NCBI RefSeq assembly: GCF_038502225.1
Contig: NC_091300.1
Coordinates: forward strand, 48,646,537 to 48,710,536
Direction of reading: 5' to 3'
Origin: Cherax quadricarinatus
Taxonomy: Eukaryota > Arthropoda > Malacostraca > Decapoda > Parastacidae
DNA length: 64,000 nucleotides
Below are positions 42,757 through 52,167 of this stretch, piece by piece (within the stretch, counting starts at the first letter, position 1; each line of letters begins with the position of its first letter). Below the pieces are notes generated by a model that was not told the DNA's origin, ran no database searches, and worked only from the letters and a program-made list of their open reading frames with translations. The position numbers and the translations under genes are program-made.

Positions 42757-43574
42757 TGTAGTGAGGTGACGTGAAGCAGGTGGAGGCGGGGTCATAGTGG
42801 TACCATCCACTAGTCGAAGTAGGTCTTCGTCCAAAGGTTGAACAAGTGTTGAAGAATTCTTTGTAACAAGACCCCATGATGCTGCCGTGTCTGACAGTTG
42901 TGATGAATGGTTTGAAAAACCGACAAGTTGAAGATTGAGACACTTATGCAGCATATGGGAATCTTTATTCAGGAAACGTTTCGCCACACAGTGGCTTCAT
43001 CAGTCCAATACAAAGAGGAAGGCGTAAGGAGAGGAGGAGAATGAGGTAATCAGTCCCTCAACCTGGAGTCGATGTGTTCAGTCCATCAATCTTGTAGAAT
43101 GTACAGCATAGGGCCGTAGACGTGGCTTATATACTGTAGTGAGGTGACGTGAAGCAGATGGAGGCGGGGTCATAGTGGTACCATCCACTAGTCGAAGTAG
43201 GTCTTCGTCCAAAGGTTGAACAAGTGTTGAAGAATTCTTTGTAACAAGACCCCATGATGCTGCCGTGTCTGACAGTTGTGATGAATGGTTTGAAAAACCG
43301 ACAAGTTGAAGATTGAGACACTTATGCAGCATATGGGAATCTTTATTCAGGAAACGTTTCGCCACACAGTGGCTTCATCAGTCCAATACAAAGAGGAAGG
43401 CGTAAGGAGAGGAGGAGAATGAGGTAATCAGTCCCTCAACCTGGAGTCGATGTGTTCAGTCCATCAGTCTTGTAGAATGTACAGCATAGGGCCGTAGACG
43501 TGGCTTATATACTGTAGTGAGGTGACGTGAAGCAGATGGAGGCGGGGTCATAGTGGTACCATCCACTAGTCGAA

Positions 43575-43591
43575 GTAAGTCTTCGACTTAC
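43575..43591. other. fold-back point of the satellite
   Basis: GTAAGTC-TTC-GACTTAC: seven-base inverted repeats around three bases. To the left the array reads minus, to the right plus, and the two sides enter the unit at different places, so the join is not a simple mirror. Confidence 0.85.
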
Positions 43592-43951
43592 GGCCCTATG
43601 CTGTACATTCTACAAGATTGATGGACTGAACACATCGACTCCAGGTTGAGGGACTGATTACCTCATTCTCCTCCTCTCCTTACGCCTTCCTCTTTGTATT
43701 GGACTGATGAAGCCACTGTGTGGCGAAACGTTTCCTGAATAAAGATTCCCATATGCTGCATAAGTGTCTCAATCTTCAACTTGTCGGTTTTTCAAACCAT
43801 TCATCACAACTGTCAGACACGGCAGCATCATGGGGTCTTGTTACAAAGAATTCTTCAACACTTGTTCAACCTTTGGACGAAGACTTACTTCGACTAGTGG
43901 ATGGTACCACTATGACCCCGCCTCCATCTGCTTCACGTCACCTCACTACAG

Positions 43952-43959
43952 TATATAAG
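43952..43959 (+). promoter_or_regulatory. TATA box of the 378-bp unit (representative)
   Basis: TATATAAG, repeated every 378 bp. The gag-element insertion point (before CCTATGCTG, 43973) lies about 21-30 bp downstream. Family 2 has TTTATAAG and family 5 TTATATAG upstream of their motifs. Confidence 0.5.
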
Positions 43960-44074
43960 CCACGTCTACGGCCCTATGCTGTACATTCTACAAGATTGAT
44001 GGACTGAACACATCGACTCCAGGTTGAGGGACTGATTACCTCATTCTCCCCCTCTCCTTACGCCTTCCTCTTTG

Positions 44075-44119
44075 TATTGGACTGATGAAGCCACTGTGTG
44101 GCGAAACGTTTCCTGAATA
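44075..44119 (+). ncRNA. hammerhead-like ribozyme motif, family 1 (representative of about 24 in the array)
   Basis: TATTGGA (44075-44081) pairs with TCC and AATA (44111-44119, two-base bulge) as stem I; CTGATGA at 44082-44088; one extra A; stem II GCCAC-TGT-GTGGC (44090-44102); GAAA (44103-44106); CGTT with predicted cleavage after 44110. The only departures from the hammerhead consensus are the extra A after A9 and a stem III reduced to the self-complementary ACGT, which would favour action as a dimer. AATAAA follows at once (44116). At 46728 stem II carries a tolerated G-U. Confidence 0.75.
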
Positions 44120-47100
44120 AAGATTCCCATATGCTGCATAAGTGTCTCAATCTTCAACTTGTCGGTTTTTCAAACCATTCATCACAACTGTCAGACACGG
44201 CAGCATCATGGGGTCTTGTTACAAAGAATTCTTCAACACTTGTTCAACCTTTGGACGAAGACTTACTTCGACTAGTGGATGGTACCACTATGACCCCGCC
44301 TCCATCTGCTTCACGTCACCTCACTACAGTATATAAGCCACGTCTACGGCCCTATGCTGTACATTCTACAAGATTGATGGACTGAACACATCGACTCCAG
44401 GTTGAGGGACTGATTACCTCATTCTCCTCCTCTCCTTACGCCTTCCTCTTTGTATTGGACTGATGAAGCCACTGTGTGGCGAAACGTTTCCTGAATAAAG
44501 ATTCCCATATGCTGCATAAGTGTCTCAATCTTCAACTTGTCGGTTTTTCAAACCATTCATCACAACTGTCAGACACGGCAGCATCATGGGGTCTTGTTAC
44601 AAAGAATTCTTCAACACTTGTTCAACCTTTGGACGAAGACTTACTTCGACTAGTGGATGGTACCACTATGACCCCGCCTCCATCTGCTTCACGTCACCTC
44701 ACTACAGTATATAAGCCACGTCTACGGCCCTATGCTGTACATTCTACAAGATTGATGGACTGAACACATCGACTCCAGGTTGAGGGACTGATTACCTCAT
44801 TCTCCTCCTCTCCTTACGCCTTCCTCTTTGTATTGGACTGATGAAGCCACTGTGTGGCGAAACGTTTCCTGAATAAAGATTCCCATATGCTGCATAAGTG
44901 TCTCAATCTTCAACTTGTCGGTTTTTCAAACCATTCATCACAACTGTCAGACACGGCAGCATCATGGGGTCTTGTTACAAAGAATTCTTCAACACTTGTT
45001 CAACCTTTGGACGAAGACTTACTTCGACTAGTGGATGGTACCACTATGACCCCGCCTCCATCTGCTTCACGTCACCTCACTACAGTATATAAGCCACGTC
45101 TACGGCCCTATGCTGTACATTCTACAAGATTGATGGACTGAACACATCGACTCCAGGTTGAGGGACTGATTACCTCATTCTCCTCCTCTCCTTACGCCTT
45201 CCTCTTTGTATTGGACTGATGAAGCCACTGTGTGGCGAAACGTTTCCTGAATAAAGATTCCCATATGCTGCATAAGTGTCTCAATCTTCAACTTGTCGGT
45301 TTTTCAAACCATTCATCACAACTGTCAGACACGGCAGCATCATGGGGTCTTGTTACAAAGAATTCTTCAACACTTGTTCAACCTTTGGACGAAGACTTAC
45401 TTCGACTAGTGGATGGTACCACTATGACCCCGCCTCCATCTGCTTCACGTCACCTCACTACAGTATATAAGCCACGTCTACGGCCCTATGCTGTACATTC
45501 TACAAGATTGATGGACTGAACACATCGACTCCAGGTTGAGGGACTGATTACCTCATTCTCCTCCTCTCCTTACGCCTTCCTCTTTGTATTGGACTGATGA
45601 AGCCACTGTGTGGCGAAACGTTTCCTGAATAAAGATTCCCATATGCTGCATAAGTGTCTCAATCTTCAACTTGTCGGTTTTTCAAACCATTCATCACAAC
45701 TGTCAGACACGGCAGCATCATGGGGTCTTGTTACAAAGAATTCTTCAACACTTGTTCAACCTTTGGACGAAGACTTACTTCGACTAGTGGATGGTACCAC
45801 TATGACCCCGCCTCCATCTGCTTCACGTCACCTCACTACAGTATATAAGCCACGTCTACGGCCCTATGCTGTACATTCTACAAGATTGATGGACTGAACA
45901 CATCGACTCCAGGTTGAGGGACTGATTACCTCATTCTCCTCCTCTCCTTACGCCTTCCTCTTTGTATTGGACTGATGAAGCCACTGTGTGGCGAAACGTT
46001 TCCTGAATAAAGATTCCCATATGCTGCATAAGTGTCTCAATCTTCAACTTGTCGGTTTTTCAAACCATTCATCACAACTGTCAGACACGGCAGCATCATG
46101 GGGTCTTGTTACAAAGAATTCTTCAACACTTGTTCAACCTTTGGACGAAGACTTACTTCGACTAGTGGATGGTACCACTATGACCCCGCCTCCATCTGCT
46201 TCACGTCACCTCACTACAGTATATAAGCCACGTCTACGGCCCTATGCTGTACATTCTACAAGATTGATGGACTGAACACATCGACTCCAGGTTGAGGGAC
46301 TGATTACCTCATTCTCCTCCTCTCCTTACGCCTTCCTCTTTGTATTGGACTGATGAAGCCACTGTGTGGCGAAACGTTTCCTGAATAAAGATTCCCATAT
46401 GCTGCATAAGTGTCTCAATCTTCAACTTGTCGGTTTTTCAAACCATTCATCACAACTGTCAGACACGGCAGCATCATGGGGTCTTGTTACAAAGAATTCT
46501 TCAACACTTGTTCAACCTTTGGACGAAGACTTTCTTCGACTAGTGGATGATACCACTATGACCCCGCCTCCATCTGCTTCACGTCACCTCACTACAGTAT
46601 ATAAGCCACGTCTACGGCCCTATGCTGTACATTCTACAAGATTGATGGACTGAACACATCGACTCCAGGTTGAGGGACTGATTACCTCATTCTCCTCCTC
46701 TCCTTACGCCTTCCTCTTTGTATTGGACTGATGAAGTCACTGTGTGGCGAAACGTTTCCTGAATAAAGATTCCCATATGCTGCATAAGTGTCTCAATCTT
46801 CAACTTGTCGGTTTTTCAAACCATTCATCACAACTGTCAGACACGGCAGCATCATGGGGTCTTGTTACAAAGAATTCTTCAACACTTGTTCAACCTTTGG
46901 ACGAAGACTTACTTCGACTAGTGGATGGTACCACTATGACCCCGCCTCCATCTGCTTCACGTCACCTCACTACAGTATATAAGCCACGTCTACGGCCCTA
47001 TGCTGTACATTCTACAAGATTGATGGACTGAACACATCGACTCCAGGTTGAGGGACTGATTACCTCATTCTCCTCCTCTCCTTACGCCTTCCTCTTTGTA

Positions 47101-47210
47101 TTGGACTGATGAAGCCACTGTGTGGCGAAACGTTTCCTGAATAAAGATTCCCATATGCTGCATAAGTGTCTCAATCTTCAACTTGTCGGTTTTTCAAACC
47201 ATTCATCACA

Positions 47211-48716
47211 CACGCCTCTCCAGAGAGTGGAGATTTAAGGCTTTAAGTCTATCTTCATACGGGAGGTTCCTTACACAGTAAATCATTTTAGTCATTCTTC
47301 TCTGTATGTTCTCTAATGAGTCTATGTCCATCCTGTAGTAAGGGGACCAAAACTGAGCAGCATAATCTAAATGAGGCCTCACTAGTGATGTATAGAGCTG
47401 TAAAATAACTTTTGGACTTCTGTTACTTATACTTCTTGAGATAAATCCAAGTAATCTGTTGGCCTTGTTGCGCACACTGAGGCACTGCTGTCTTGGCTTT
47501 AGATTTCTGCTTACCATGACTCCCAAGTCTTTTTCACATTCTGTATGACCAAGCTCTACTTCACCTAGATTATAGCTTCGAGGGTTATTTTCATTACCAA
47601 GGGCAAGTACCTTACACTTATCCACATTAAACCTCATCTGCCATTTCTCAGACCAAGACATTAATTTGTTCAAATCGTCCTGGAGTTCATTGATATCCTC
47701 CTCAGAGTGAATTATACGGCCTATCTTTGTATCATCAGCAAACTTACTCATGTCACTAGTAATCCCTTCATCAAGGTCATTAATGTAAATTATGAACAAG
47801 AGAGGGCCTAAAACTGATCCTTGTGGAACGCCACTAGTGACTAGTCCCCATTCAGATTTCACTCCATTAATGGTAACTCTCTGCTTTCTATTGGTAAGCC
47901 ATGCCTCAATCCATGCTAGAACTTTACCTCCTATACCGTGAGCTGCCACTTTTCTTAAGAGTCTCTTGTGAGGTACTCTGTCGAAGGCTTTACTAAAATC
48001 CAAATAAACAATATCATATTCCTTATCACTGTCAACTGCCTCAAATGTTCTATTGAAGAACGTCAGTAAGTTTGTCAGGCAGGAACGACCTCTCGTGAAT
48101 CCATGCTGAGATTCATTTATCAAGTTATGCTCTTCAAGGTGACTTCTGATAATGTCAGCTATAATTGATTCTAATAACTTGCCCACTATAGATGTCAGGC
48201 TTATTGGACGGTAATTTGAAGGAGTGGACTTATCCCCTGATTTGAATATAGGAACCACATTAGCCATCTTCCACATCTCTGGCACAACACTGGTAAGGAT
48301 GGACGCATTGAATACACTCGTTAATGGCTGACTAAGCTCCAACTTGCATTCCTTAAGTACCCTTGAAAACAACTCATCGGGTCCCGGGGACTTATTTTGT
48401 TTCAGTTTGTCTATCTGTTTAATAACCATGTCCCTCGTGACAGTAATATTAGTTAACTTAAATTCATCAGGAACTAAATAATTGTTAAAAGGAACTAAAT
48501 AATTGTTAATTGTTCTTATGTTCTTATTTAGATTGGGTGAGTACATGAGTGGGAGGGGTTGGATTTGAGTGGGACTTGCACATCAGAGCTTATTTCTTGG
48601 GTAGCATTGAAAATTGGGTTGGGCAAATGTTTTGTTAGTGGGATGAATTGTAAAGGACCTGCCTAGTATGGGCCAACAGGCCTGCTGCAGTGTTCCTCCT
48701 TTCTTATGTTCTTATG
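47211..48716. mobile_element. CR1-like element, copy 3, with 5' inversion
   Basis: Minus-strand RT segment (47211 to about 48510) joined to a plus-strand 3' UTR (about 48530-48716) ending in TTCTTATG repeats. The inverted part runs 3'-proximal on the left and 5'-proximal next to the join, the arrangement expected from twin priming. At the join an extra GTTCTTATGTTCTTAT is present. It follows the satellite array directly. Confidence 0.82.
47212..48546 (-). CDS. CR1-like reverse transcriptase, open but truncated
   Basis: 446-codon frame: KQNKSPGPDELFSRVLKECK, NYRPISLTSIVGKLLES, QHGFTRGRSCLTNLLTFF, motif A YLDFSKAFDRVPHKR, motif B SGVPQGSVLGPLLFIIYIND, motif C KFADDTKIGRII and RPHLDYAAQFWSPYYRMD, ending near HSLERR. 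All catalytic Asp are present. The last ~90 residues and everything 5' of the RT are missing, and the natural start is absent, so function is unlikely. Confidence 0.88.
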
Positions 48717-49077
48717 TTGTGATGAATGGTTTGAAAAACCGACAAGTTGAAGATTGAGACACTTATGCAGCATATGGGAATCTTTATTCAGGAAACGTTT
48801 CGCCACACAGTGGCTTCATCAGTCCAATACAAAGAGGGAGGCGTAAGGAGAGGAGGAGTATGAGGTAATCAGTCTCTCAGCCTGGAGTCGATGTGTTCAG
48901 TCCATCAATCTACAAGATTGATGGACTGAACACATCGACTCCAGGCTGAGGGACTGATTACCTCACACTCCTCCTCTCCTTACGCCTTCCTCTTTGTATT
49001 GGACTGATGAAGCCACTGTGTGGCGAAACGTTTCCTGAATAAAGATTCCCATATGCTGCATAAGTGTCTCAATCTTC
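48717..49077. mobile_element. family-1 hammerhead repeat, inverted pair inside the CR1 octamer tail
   Basis: A minus arm (to about 48912) folds back at CCATCAATC/TACAAGATTGATGG into a plus arm (to 49075). TCATCAG at 48816, CTGATGA at 49004. CR1 octamers lie on both sides (48700-48716 and 49079-49095), so it was inserted into the tail of CR1 copy 3. Confidence 0.83.
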
Positions 49078-49095
49078 ATGTTCTTATGTTCTTAT

Positions 49096-49440
49096 GTACT
49101 AGGATGTATCCGGCGCACAGAGAACTAGCATGACAGCTATTGGATCATCACTGGCGCCTAGAAAAAATTAATTTTACTCTTAAAGAGGCTTAAATCTCAT
49201 AAATATATATCAGTTTTACAGGAAACTATATAACAAAAGCACGAAAGGTACTTTTGGAACCTACGTCTTTTAATCTAAGACGTATGAAAGGAATAAATTA
49301 AGTAAATCTAATTAGACGAATCATCCTTTCAATATATAACATTATCACCACCTGATACATACTGTCAACAAGCAGTACTGGAGTCACTGATCACACAAGT
49401 GAGGCACGCATGAACATCAGGAAAACCACTCAAAGAAACA
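49096..49440. other. unassigned DNA
   Basis: No gene or named repeat seen. It leads into a PLE GIY-YIG remnant and may be an old PLE linker. Confidence 0.5.
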
Positions 49441-49444
49441 GTGA

Positions 49445-49745
49445 TGTTAGTGTGTCCTACTTTGGTCCTTGTTGATGTTGTAATATTCTTTATGTGGGAC
49501 AAACATCATGGCACATTATTACAAGGAATCGGGAACACATATTTGGTATGCACATAATGCAATTGTAAGCCACCCCGACTTACTCTCCCATGTAACCACT
49601 GGGAACAGCGCCAAGGTAATAATCAAAGAAACAGATACAAAGGAAAATGCTTAAGAGAGAGCGGTAAGCTTTATTTTGAACATTATAGAACAAATTAAAC
49701 AGACTCGACCTGTATTATACTACAACTTAGCAGAGCCAAACTAAT
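49445..49745 (+). pseudogene. Penelope-like GIY-YIG remnant
   Basis: In shifting frames: ILYVGQTSWHIITRNREHI (YVG, Arg) and then KVIIKETDTKENA with a weak match to the Glu helix. Stops and frameshifts throughout. The similarity is to the IYVG(E/Q)T...R...EH block of PLE endonucleases. Confidence 0.6.
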
Positions 49746-49899
49746 TACCATCATGAAATAAGGTGCTAGTCCTTCTTTACCTTATCTTAAATACCCTCGT
49801 TTCCCCTCCACTATAAAATCCGCCTCCTATCCTCGTCTCTCCCAATGCGATGTAATCTGTATAATTTCGTATTTTTGTGTTTCAGCTAGAAGTTAACCG

Positions 49900-50226
49900 G
49901 GAGAGAAGGAAAACATAATAAAAAACTACCGACAAGCGAAATTGCAAAAAGGAAATTATGCAAGACTTTGAGAATGTCTGAAAGTAGCACATACAGGAAA
50001 TCAGAGGGAAGGAAAGAAGAATGATAGAGTACTTATCTGAAAATTGGATGAAGAGGCAAGAGAAAAACTATAGGGCGCCCATGGTTCACCCAGAGATGCA
50101 GAGAACTAAAAACAAGAGGCGCAAGAATTCGGGAAAAAAATATAAAAAATAAAAGGACAGCAGAAGAGCTAGAAGCGAAAGTACACTTGTGAGGAGAAAG
50201 ACCAGGCGATAATTTTGTAAACGATA

Positions 50227-50290
<64 letters not shown>

Positions 50291-50930
50291 GTCGTTGTTG
50301 TTGTTATCTGGGGAAGCGCTAAACCCACAGGGATCATATAGCAAAGAACCATAGAGAAGAAAAAAATAAAGTCTGACCCGAGACTGCTACTCAACCACAT
50401 CAGAAGATATGAAAACAAAGCCAGATAATAAAGCTGAAGAGGGGAAAAATCACAAGAAATAACATAGACGTTTATTTACTGCACAATATGCAACATGTCA
50501 TTCCCACCACTGAGTATGCGGCACAGTAATGTAACATTTACCTGATAATGCATATCAAGAAGATATAAAAAACTCAGCGATTCGCAAAGAAACTAGTTCC
50601 AGAAGTAATGGAAATGAACTACAAGAATAGGCTAAACGAACTAAACCCGATGGCTAATATTAGCGTATACGAAGATCACGTAAGACACGAACACAACGAA
50701 CAAGCTACTTACAAAACTTGTGAGGGGTGAGCAAAATTGGAAGTTTAAGAAACGAATAGCAACAGGGATTTATGAAATACTGAATCACGAAGGTTAGCAG
50801 GTGAAATAAACTGGATGAAGAAATGGAGTAGGCAGACTTTTTACACAAATATAAGAATTTTTCTATAAAATAGGATCCGCGAGGACAGGAGTGATCCCAG
50901 CTACAAACAGTTTAAACGAAGCAACGAGTA
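49900..50930 (+). pseudogene. Jockey/CR1-like element remnant (linker and RT C-terminus)
   Basis: Translated pieces PWFTQRCRELKTRGARIREK, SDPRLLLNHIRRYENKAR, RFAKKLVPEVMEMNYKNRLNEL and RLAGEINWMKKW correspond to the EN-RT linker and the C-terminal domain of Jockey-like LINEs. The RT catalytic core is deleted. Interrupted by (ATT)n. Confidence 0.55.
50226..50290. repeat. (ATT)n microsatellite
   Basis: About 21 ATT units within the old LINE remnant. Confidence 0.97.
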
Positions 50931-51298
50931 CATGAGCTCTACTCTGTACAAACAAAATTTTAAGTACAAAATATGTATTTCGACTCAATGTACTGTATAT
51001 AAACCCCCATGGTATAATTACACACCTCTCGGTGTATATACACTAAGAAATACTAACCTCGTGAATATGATAGGAGAAATAGACATTTTCATGATTTTCC
51101 AATTAGATATTCTCACCTCTCCGGGTATATACACTGAGAAATACACTCTGAAGGTATATATTCGGTGAAAAATACATACCTCGAGATTTATTTGCACAGA
51201 TATGCAGTTTTTGGTGTATATACACTGTGAATTGTGTACATTTCAATGAATATTCTGTTTCCCATGCGACTGTTTTTTTTTCTCCTTCATGATTTAAT
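50931..51298. other. unassigned DNA with GTATATACACT words
   Basis: Four imperfect copies of a GGTGTATATACACTGAGAAA-like word at irregular spacing (about 50990-51230). No gene seen. CATGATTTAAT at 51288-51298 is the target sequence of the following insertion. Confidence 0.55.
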
Positions 51299-51589
51299 GA
51301 AGATTGAGACACTTATGCAGCATATGGGAATCTTTATTCAGGAAACGTTTCGCCACACAGTGGCTTCATCAGTCCAATACAAAGAGGAAGGCGTAAGGAG
51401 AGGAGGAGTATGAGGTAATCAGTCCCTCAGCCTGGAGTCGATGTGTTCAGTTCATCAATCTTGTAGAATGTACATTGTATTGGACTGATGAAGCCACTGT
51501 GTGGCGAAACGTTTCCTGAATAAAGATTCCCATATGCTGCATAAGTGTCTCAATCTTCAACTTGTTGGTTTTTCAAACCATTTATCACA
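51299..51589. mobile_element. family-1 hammerhead repeat, inverted pair with 11-bp TSD
   Basis: Minus arm (TCATCAG at 51366) and plus arm (CTGATGA at 51485), folded at about 51475, ending at the usual AAACCATTTATCACA terminus. CATGATTTAAT flanks both sides (51288-51298 and 51590-51600). Confidence 0.83.
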
Positions 51590-51600
51590 CATGATTTAAT

Positions 51601-51788
51601 ACACAAATAACCCGCACATAAAAGAGAGAAGCTTACGACGACGTTTCGGTCCGACTTGGACCATTGACAAAGTCACAGTTGTCAATGGTCCAAGTCGGAC
51701 CGAAACGTCGTCGTAAGGTTCTCTCTTTTATGTGCGGGTTATTTGTGTATCGTTCCAGTCACGGTATTGTGCCTTTTTTTTGTTATTT
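51601..51788. mobile_element. family-3 hammerhead-like repeat, inverted pair
   Basis: Arms of about 70 bp (51601-51670 and 51679-51749) around GTCACAG. Each arm has a TTGTCAA core, stem GGTCC-AAGTC-GGACC and GAAACGTCG. ATGATTTAAT flanks it (51591-51600 and 51789-51798), the same word used by the preceding insertion. The core departs from the hammerhead consensus at A6 (U here), so ribozyme status is weaker. Confidence 0.65.
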
Positions 51789-51798
51789 ATGATTTAAT

Positions 51799-52167
51799 AC
51801 TTTTGTGTCAAGGGTTAATATGTCTTCTCTCACGTGATGATGACTGTCTTACACGCACTCACACGGGCTAATATTTCTGGCTCCCACGATTCATATCTGT
51901 TCACACGATCAATTTTTTTCTTGTGTTTTTCCGCTTATAATTGCGGTGAACATTTAACAACGTTCTTTTATTCTCTTGTATTACATATTATCGTCTGTTC
52001 CTCACATCAGTATTATATCATAAAAATATCGCAGGTTCTTAACGATATTTGAGATTTCGTATTTCTATCGGAATTTTCATGAGAGACAATAACAGAATTA
52101 TTATTCCAAATTATTTTGATAAAAAAAATCCGAAGCGGCCATCAAGAGACTTGATGGTCGCTTGTTA
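51799..52167. other. unassigned DNA
   Basis: No gene or recognised repeat between the family-3 pair and the 29-bp minisatellite. Confidence 0.55.

Larger units (their letters stand above)
34374..43583 (-). repeat. 378-bp hammerhead satellite, minus-orientation arm
   Basis: Exactly 378-bp units, more than 98% alike, about 14 complete or interrupted units. The core complement TCATCAG occurs at 34438, 34816, 37122 and then every 378 bp to 40524, and at 42997 and 43375. Two retroelements interrupt units 2 and 12. Each unit has, in sense, a TATATAAG box, the site CCTATGCTG, the hammerhead motif and AATAAA. Variants change stepwise along the array (AAGATCCC to AAGACCCC from 40021; GCTGCAG to GCTGCCG from 40408). 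Confidence 0.95.
43584..47210 (+). repeat. 378-bp hammerhead satellite, plus-orientation arm
   Basis: One partial and nine full units; CTGATGA starts at 43704 and then every 378 bp to 47106. Nearly identical; rare changes at 44050, 46531, 46550 and 46736. All units share GAAGACTTACTT, otherwise seen only in the last minus unit beside the fold-back, so this arm descends from that edge. The arm ends at the family's natural terminus AAACCATTCATCACA, followed by CR1. Confidence 0.95.

Noticed and set aside
34519..47031. Repeated 95-codon and 64-codon ORFs in each 378-bp unit as a gene family
   Set aside because: 378 is a multiple of 3, so any open frame repeats; the sequence is explained by TATA box, ribozyme and AATAAA, both strands give ORFs, and the 64- and 95-codon frames overlap each other.
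34374..47210. CRISPR-like array
   Set aside because: 378-bp directly abutting near-identical units have no unique spacers, and the window is clearly eukaryotic.
51601..51788. Family 3 as a fully convincing hammerhead
   Set aside because: Stem II and GAAAC are good but the core is TTGTCAA (A6 changed) and stem I pairing is not clear; kept only as hammerhead-like.
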